NCBI GenBank assembly: GCA_033032175.1
Contig: CM065318.1
Span: forward strand, 7,626,001-7,690,000
Direction: 5' to 3'
Length of the DNA: 64,000 nt
Source: Saturnia japonica
Lineage: Eukaryota > Arthropoda > Insecta > Lepidoptera > Saturniidae
The stretch's first letter is position 1. The number at the start of each line of letters is the position of its first letter. Under the pieces are notes generated by a model. The model was not told the DNA's origin. It saw only the letters and a list, made by a program, of their open reading frames with translations, and did no database searches. Positions 60,421 through 64,000 of this stretch are shown in pieces. The translations under genes were made by a program, and so were the position numbers.

Positions 60421-60731
60421 TATTAATTAAAAAATAGACAATAGCATTCAGTATGGCTTCCTAATAGTAAAATAATTTTCTAAATTGGGTTAGTAGTTCC
60501 AGAGACTACATCCTAAACAATATAAACTTTACCGCTGTAGATAACATATTATAATATTATACAACCGGCAAGTTCACAAAAAATTGCGACATGCTCTTTC
60601 TATTAAAAAACATACCTTTGTAAAGGAATTCATTAAAGGTTCGATAAGGTACATCGTGGACATTTTCCTGGGCGGTGGATGACACATAAAACTGAGGGTG
60701 AAATATGTTGTTACATCTAGATTCACGACAG

Positions 60732-60933
60732 TTTGAAAGCTAAGTTCGGAAAAGAAAAAGGCGACATATCCTCAGTGTTGTATATTTATTTACACGAAAC
60801 ATTTCGAGATACTTTCGACCTCTCCATAAGTCAATTAAAACTAAAGCTAGCCAGCCAGGTTAGAAACCCCAACAAAGAAAGTAATGAATTGTTTTGTAGA
60901 TTAACTGAAGAACGTGCATTTCTACAGCTATAA
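60732..60933 (+). CDS. Candidate terminal exon, unknown family
   Basis: After an acceptor (TTCACGACAG) a frame of 66 codons runs to a TAA. It needs two bases from a previous exon. The peptide (KAKFGKEKGDISS..., DLSISQLKLKLASQ, RLTEERAFLQL) is polar and helix-prone, not the hydrophobic kind that arises from AT-rich noise. It could be the last exon of the gene hinted at 44835-52628, but the phases (0 versus 2) require at least one exon between, which I did not find. Confidence 0.3.
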
Positions 60934-60999
60934 TTAAGGGAACAGCTATGGAACTTTGCACCCATTTGATCTCAACTTTTTTATCGGTGACGACTACCC

Positions 61000-62680
61000 C
61001 GAACGTCGCTTCTATCGAACTCTTTTTATTTATGATTATGTATGTTTATTTATGTTTTTATTGGAATTCTATTTTCGAAGTATTCACATACCTAAATACC
61101 TATAATTATGATATACATAACTAATCCTGCCATGTGTTAATAAATACCTTATTATCGTAAGCCATTCTGTTTAGGACGTCCTACTATTACTAAGCGTGTA
61201 TCTAACTCGAATCAAGTGTTTTTTTAAACCGTACATTATCCGTTGCATTAAAAACGCTAGTATTCATTACTTTGTATAAATCAGAAAGTTTTGTGGTTAA
61301 TACATGTCGGCGGTTAACCACAGTGCATACTACAGTAACAAGTGTTTAAGATTGACAGACATATATAACTAGAAATCATTACAAAATATACTCTTGTTAA
61401 TTTTAACTTATTCAAATAATATATGATCGTTCCATATAAGAACTAAGCACTATGACAGATGATCTTGCACACTTCTAATAGGGTGTTATGAACTTTGTAG
61501 AACTCGATGATTGAGCATACTTGAAGGGAAGTCTTAAGGGTGTAGTGCGACCAGCAAGAGGGGAGAGGAATTTTAGATACCTCCTCGGAAGTAAGTAGGT
61601 AAGAAGGGCGAGATTACAGATGGCAAGATAAGCCTCGAATTAGATACAACGAATTTTGTATGAAGTTACGAAGAAATTAAGCGTCTTTTGCGTAGCCTTA
61701 CTTTGACAATCATATTTTGAATTACATTCATCCGAACCTTTTCAGAGGATATTAATATTAAGTTTTAAAATGTACATTAATTACTAAAATATTGGACGTA
61801 TAATCTGATTTTTTTAGAGTAATATGGTGAAATTGTATACAATTCTGCACAAAAATCTGAAGAGCAATCTTTAAAGTTGATATGGCCCTAATGAGTGCCG
61901 ATCTCCAATAATCGTATCGACACTAAAGAATAATGGAAATTTAATTTAAATTTATTATAATATTTAGTCCAAACTATCTGTTACTTATATATACATACTT
62001 TTCTGATTTTTTTTTAATACGTTTGTTGCTCACTCCTTCCTAGATTAAATTTCAGTTATTTTTAATATGTACTTATACAATCTTTGGTATTCTTGTATTT
62101 ACTCTTATTGATACTATATGTTTTGAAGGATTTTTAGGCTTTTCTGTTCGAGATCGAGTAGTAGAGGCACCAATGCATGTACGTTTCTTACTGGCAGCCG
62201 AGGCTTATTGGGACAAGCGAGCTAGGCAGGGAACGTCTCGCCCGAGGCGTCTGCATTCAAACACAAAAACATCCCACCCTCAGGCCGTTCTTAAATCTCA
62301 ATTAAGGTTAAAACCGTGTCTCGGGGCCCGCACGTACACTGAATTAAATTAATGGCTCCACATATTGCAACTGTTGCGGCCTTACCTGAATTAATTGCTT
62401 CTTTTTTGGTCTTCTTTTATTTCTCGGGGAGGTTAAATGTTTTATTAGTGACTTTGTTTATTTAGAGGTAAGTGGACTACGAAAGAGATTACTCTTTGTT
62501 TTAATTATTAGGCTCGATGTCTCTTTATTTATTTACTTACCTACATAATATAATTTAACGTAAAGATTATTTTGCTGTTACAATTTAATATATGTATATG
62601 TATTAGCACACTCTATCAGATGTTATATGTTAATCATATTACGTACTGCTTATAAAATTACATATCTTTTTTTATAAGAA
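61000..62680. other. Non-coding, with one complex island
   Basis: Nothing coding is seen. Positions 62140-62420 are GC-richer and non-repetitive and include homeodomain-type sites (AATTAAATTAATGG, GAATTAATT), the look of a conserved enhancer. Confidence 0.35.
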
Positions 62681-62685
62681 CTAAC

Positions 62686-63472
62686 GCTTTACCCGCGGCT
62701 TCGCTCGCGTCATAGTTCAGTTATGTCTCATTTTTTTGATGTTACGACGTGGACGTCTTACGTTTTTAACGAAAGTCAGTGAACGTGTAACGTTTGATTC
62801 GGTGGCATTCCAAAAAGAAAAAAACAAATTTCATAGATGTATTTTCCAAATGACGAATTTTCATACAAACTTTCAACCCCTTTTCGCTAACTTAGGAGTT
62901 GAATTTCCAAAAAATACTTTCTTAGTAGCTCACCTACAGTTAGGAACCTGTATGCAAATTTTCAAGATCTGTTCCCAGTAGTTTGTTTGGACTGTGCGTT
63001 GACATATCAGTCAAGTCAAGATAACTTATACCTTTGAGAACCTATTTGTTTATTTATGGATTATGGACAAGTAAAAATTTTCGACATATCACTTATCACA
63101 GGCTTGTAGAATACTCGTGTGTGTCCAATTTGTGCAATCATCAAACGTCGTCTCAGTAATTTGCTCCAGCACTTCACATTCAAGGATAAATGACTGACTG
63201 ACTAACATATGAACGCACAGCTCTAACTACTAAGGCTAGAATCGTAAGAATTAGCATGCCGTTTCTGTAGATGAACACAAAAAGGATATATGGAAATTCA
63301 ACTCCTAAAGTGGTGAAAAAGAGATGAAAGTTTGTGTGAAAATTGATCTATTTAAATTAATTGATTTATTTGAAGATTGATCTATGAAAATTGGTAGTTA
63401 GCAATTCAGTTAGAATGAAAAAAATACGTGACATAGTTCAACTATGACGTGAGCGAGGCCGCGGGTAAAGCT
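62686..63472. repeat. Foldback element: two inverted copies of a short transposon
   Basis: The ends mirror each other (CTTTACCCGCGGCTTCGCTC at the left; reversed GAGCGAGGCCGCGGGTAAAG at the right), and the similarity continues inward: GCGTTGACATATCAGTCA near 63000 mirrors TGACTAACATATGAACGC near 63205, and the CAACCCCTTTTCGC / GGAAATTCAACTCC blocks mirror one another. Arms are roughly 280-330 bp around a central stretch of about 180 bp. Confidence 0.75.
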
Positions 63473-64000
63473 GTTTTATTAAATATAAGAAAAAAAATCC
63501 TTAGTCCTCCAGTCTTTTAATGGTCATCACCGTTTTGGTATTGTAGTATATTTATAATTCAAAGGGGCGTATTCATTTAGTAGATGTATCATAAATATAG
63601 CGTAGAGAGTTTGAATTGATTTTTTTACCTTTATATGCAAACGAATTAGCTCACAGCATCCAGTATTTTATACTACAAACTAGACGTGGTATCACTCGCG
63701 TTTAATTTTTTCTGTTCTTGTCGGGGTGTCAACCCGCCCTCTGACTTAGATACCCCGAGCAGCGCCACAAGCTACAAGGCACTATTACTTTTTTCTCGCT
63801 TATCGTACTTTGTGACCTACACTTTGCATGGTAATCACTCCGCTCCTAAGTGTCGTAGCGTGACACTAAAGCCTATATATAACCTTCCTCATTAAATAGG
63901 TAAAAATAATATTTAAAATCTGACTGGTAGCTCCAGTACCAATTTAAAAAAAAATCAGATAAAAAAAAAAACAATCAATAGAAACATACTTTTTTATAAC

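Noticed and set aside
1..64000. CRISPR array, prophage or bacterial operon
   Set aside because: Introns, poly(A) signals, LINEs, SINEs and Tc1/mariner elements show an insect nuclear genome; the only tandem array has long units without spacers.

Overview
The window is a stretch of nuclear DNA from an insect, most likely a moth or butterfly. It is AT-rich, its genes are split by many introns with ordinary GT/AG sites, and the DNA between exons is packed with RTE and other non-LTR retrotransposon ends, tRNA-derived SINEs, Tc1/mariner elements and short GC-rich element ends of the kind typical of Lepidoptera. The species cannot be named from the sequence.

Left half (1-33027): a tandem cluster of three zinc carboxypeptidase (peptidase family M14) genes, all on the plus strand. 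Gene 1 (from before the window to 13179) keeps the zinc-binding H..E and the later His, but has lost the catalytic Glu, the substrate-binding Arg and the Asn of the NR motif. In place of a normal propeptide it has a very basic Arg/Asn-rich region. Gene 2 (21474-29007) is complete and should be active: signal peptide, propeptide, all zinc ligands and all catalytic residues, with an Asp in the specificity pocket (B-like). Gene 3 (29156-33027) starts 148 bp after the stop of gene 2. It has lost all three zinc ligands and the propeptide and carries a short Cys-rich N-terminus. All three genes share a phase-0 intron just after the NPDG motif, and they share another phase-0 intron near the start of the catalytic domain, so they come from one ancestor by tandem duplication. 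The outcome is one apparent enzyme flanked by two apparent pseudoenzymes.

Middle: between genes 1 and 2 lie an unusual 97/85-bp minisatellite (16243-16900) and several LINE and SINE remnants.

Right half (33028-64000): mostly non-coding. It holds RTE fragments, a decayed Tc1 (DD34E) element, a nearly intact mariner-type element with TA target duplication and a DD41D-type spacing (53546-54846), a foldback element (62686-63472), and several non-repetitive GC-richer islands that may be regulatory. Two short candidate exons (44835-44913 and 52546-52628) fit together in phase and may belong to a gene with a 7.6-kb intron; another candidate exon is at 60732-60933.

Coordinates of exons were set by hand from reading frame, splice signals and comparison among the three paralogues. 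There is no transcript evidence behind them. Residue numbers for gene 1 count from the first complete codon in the window.
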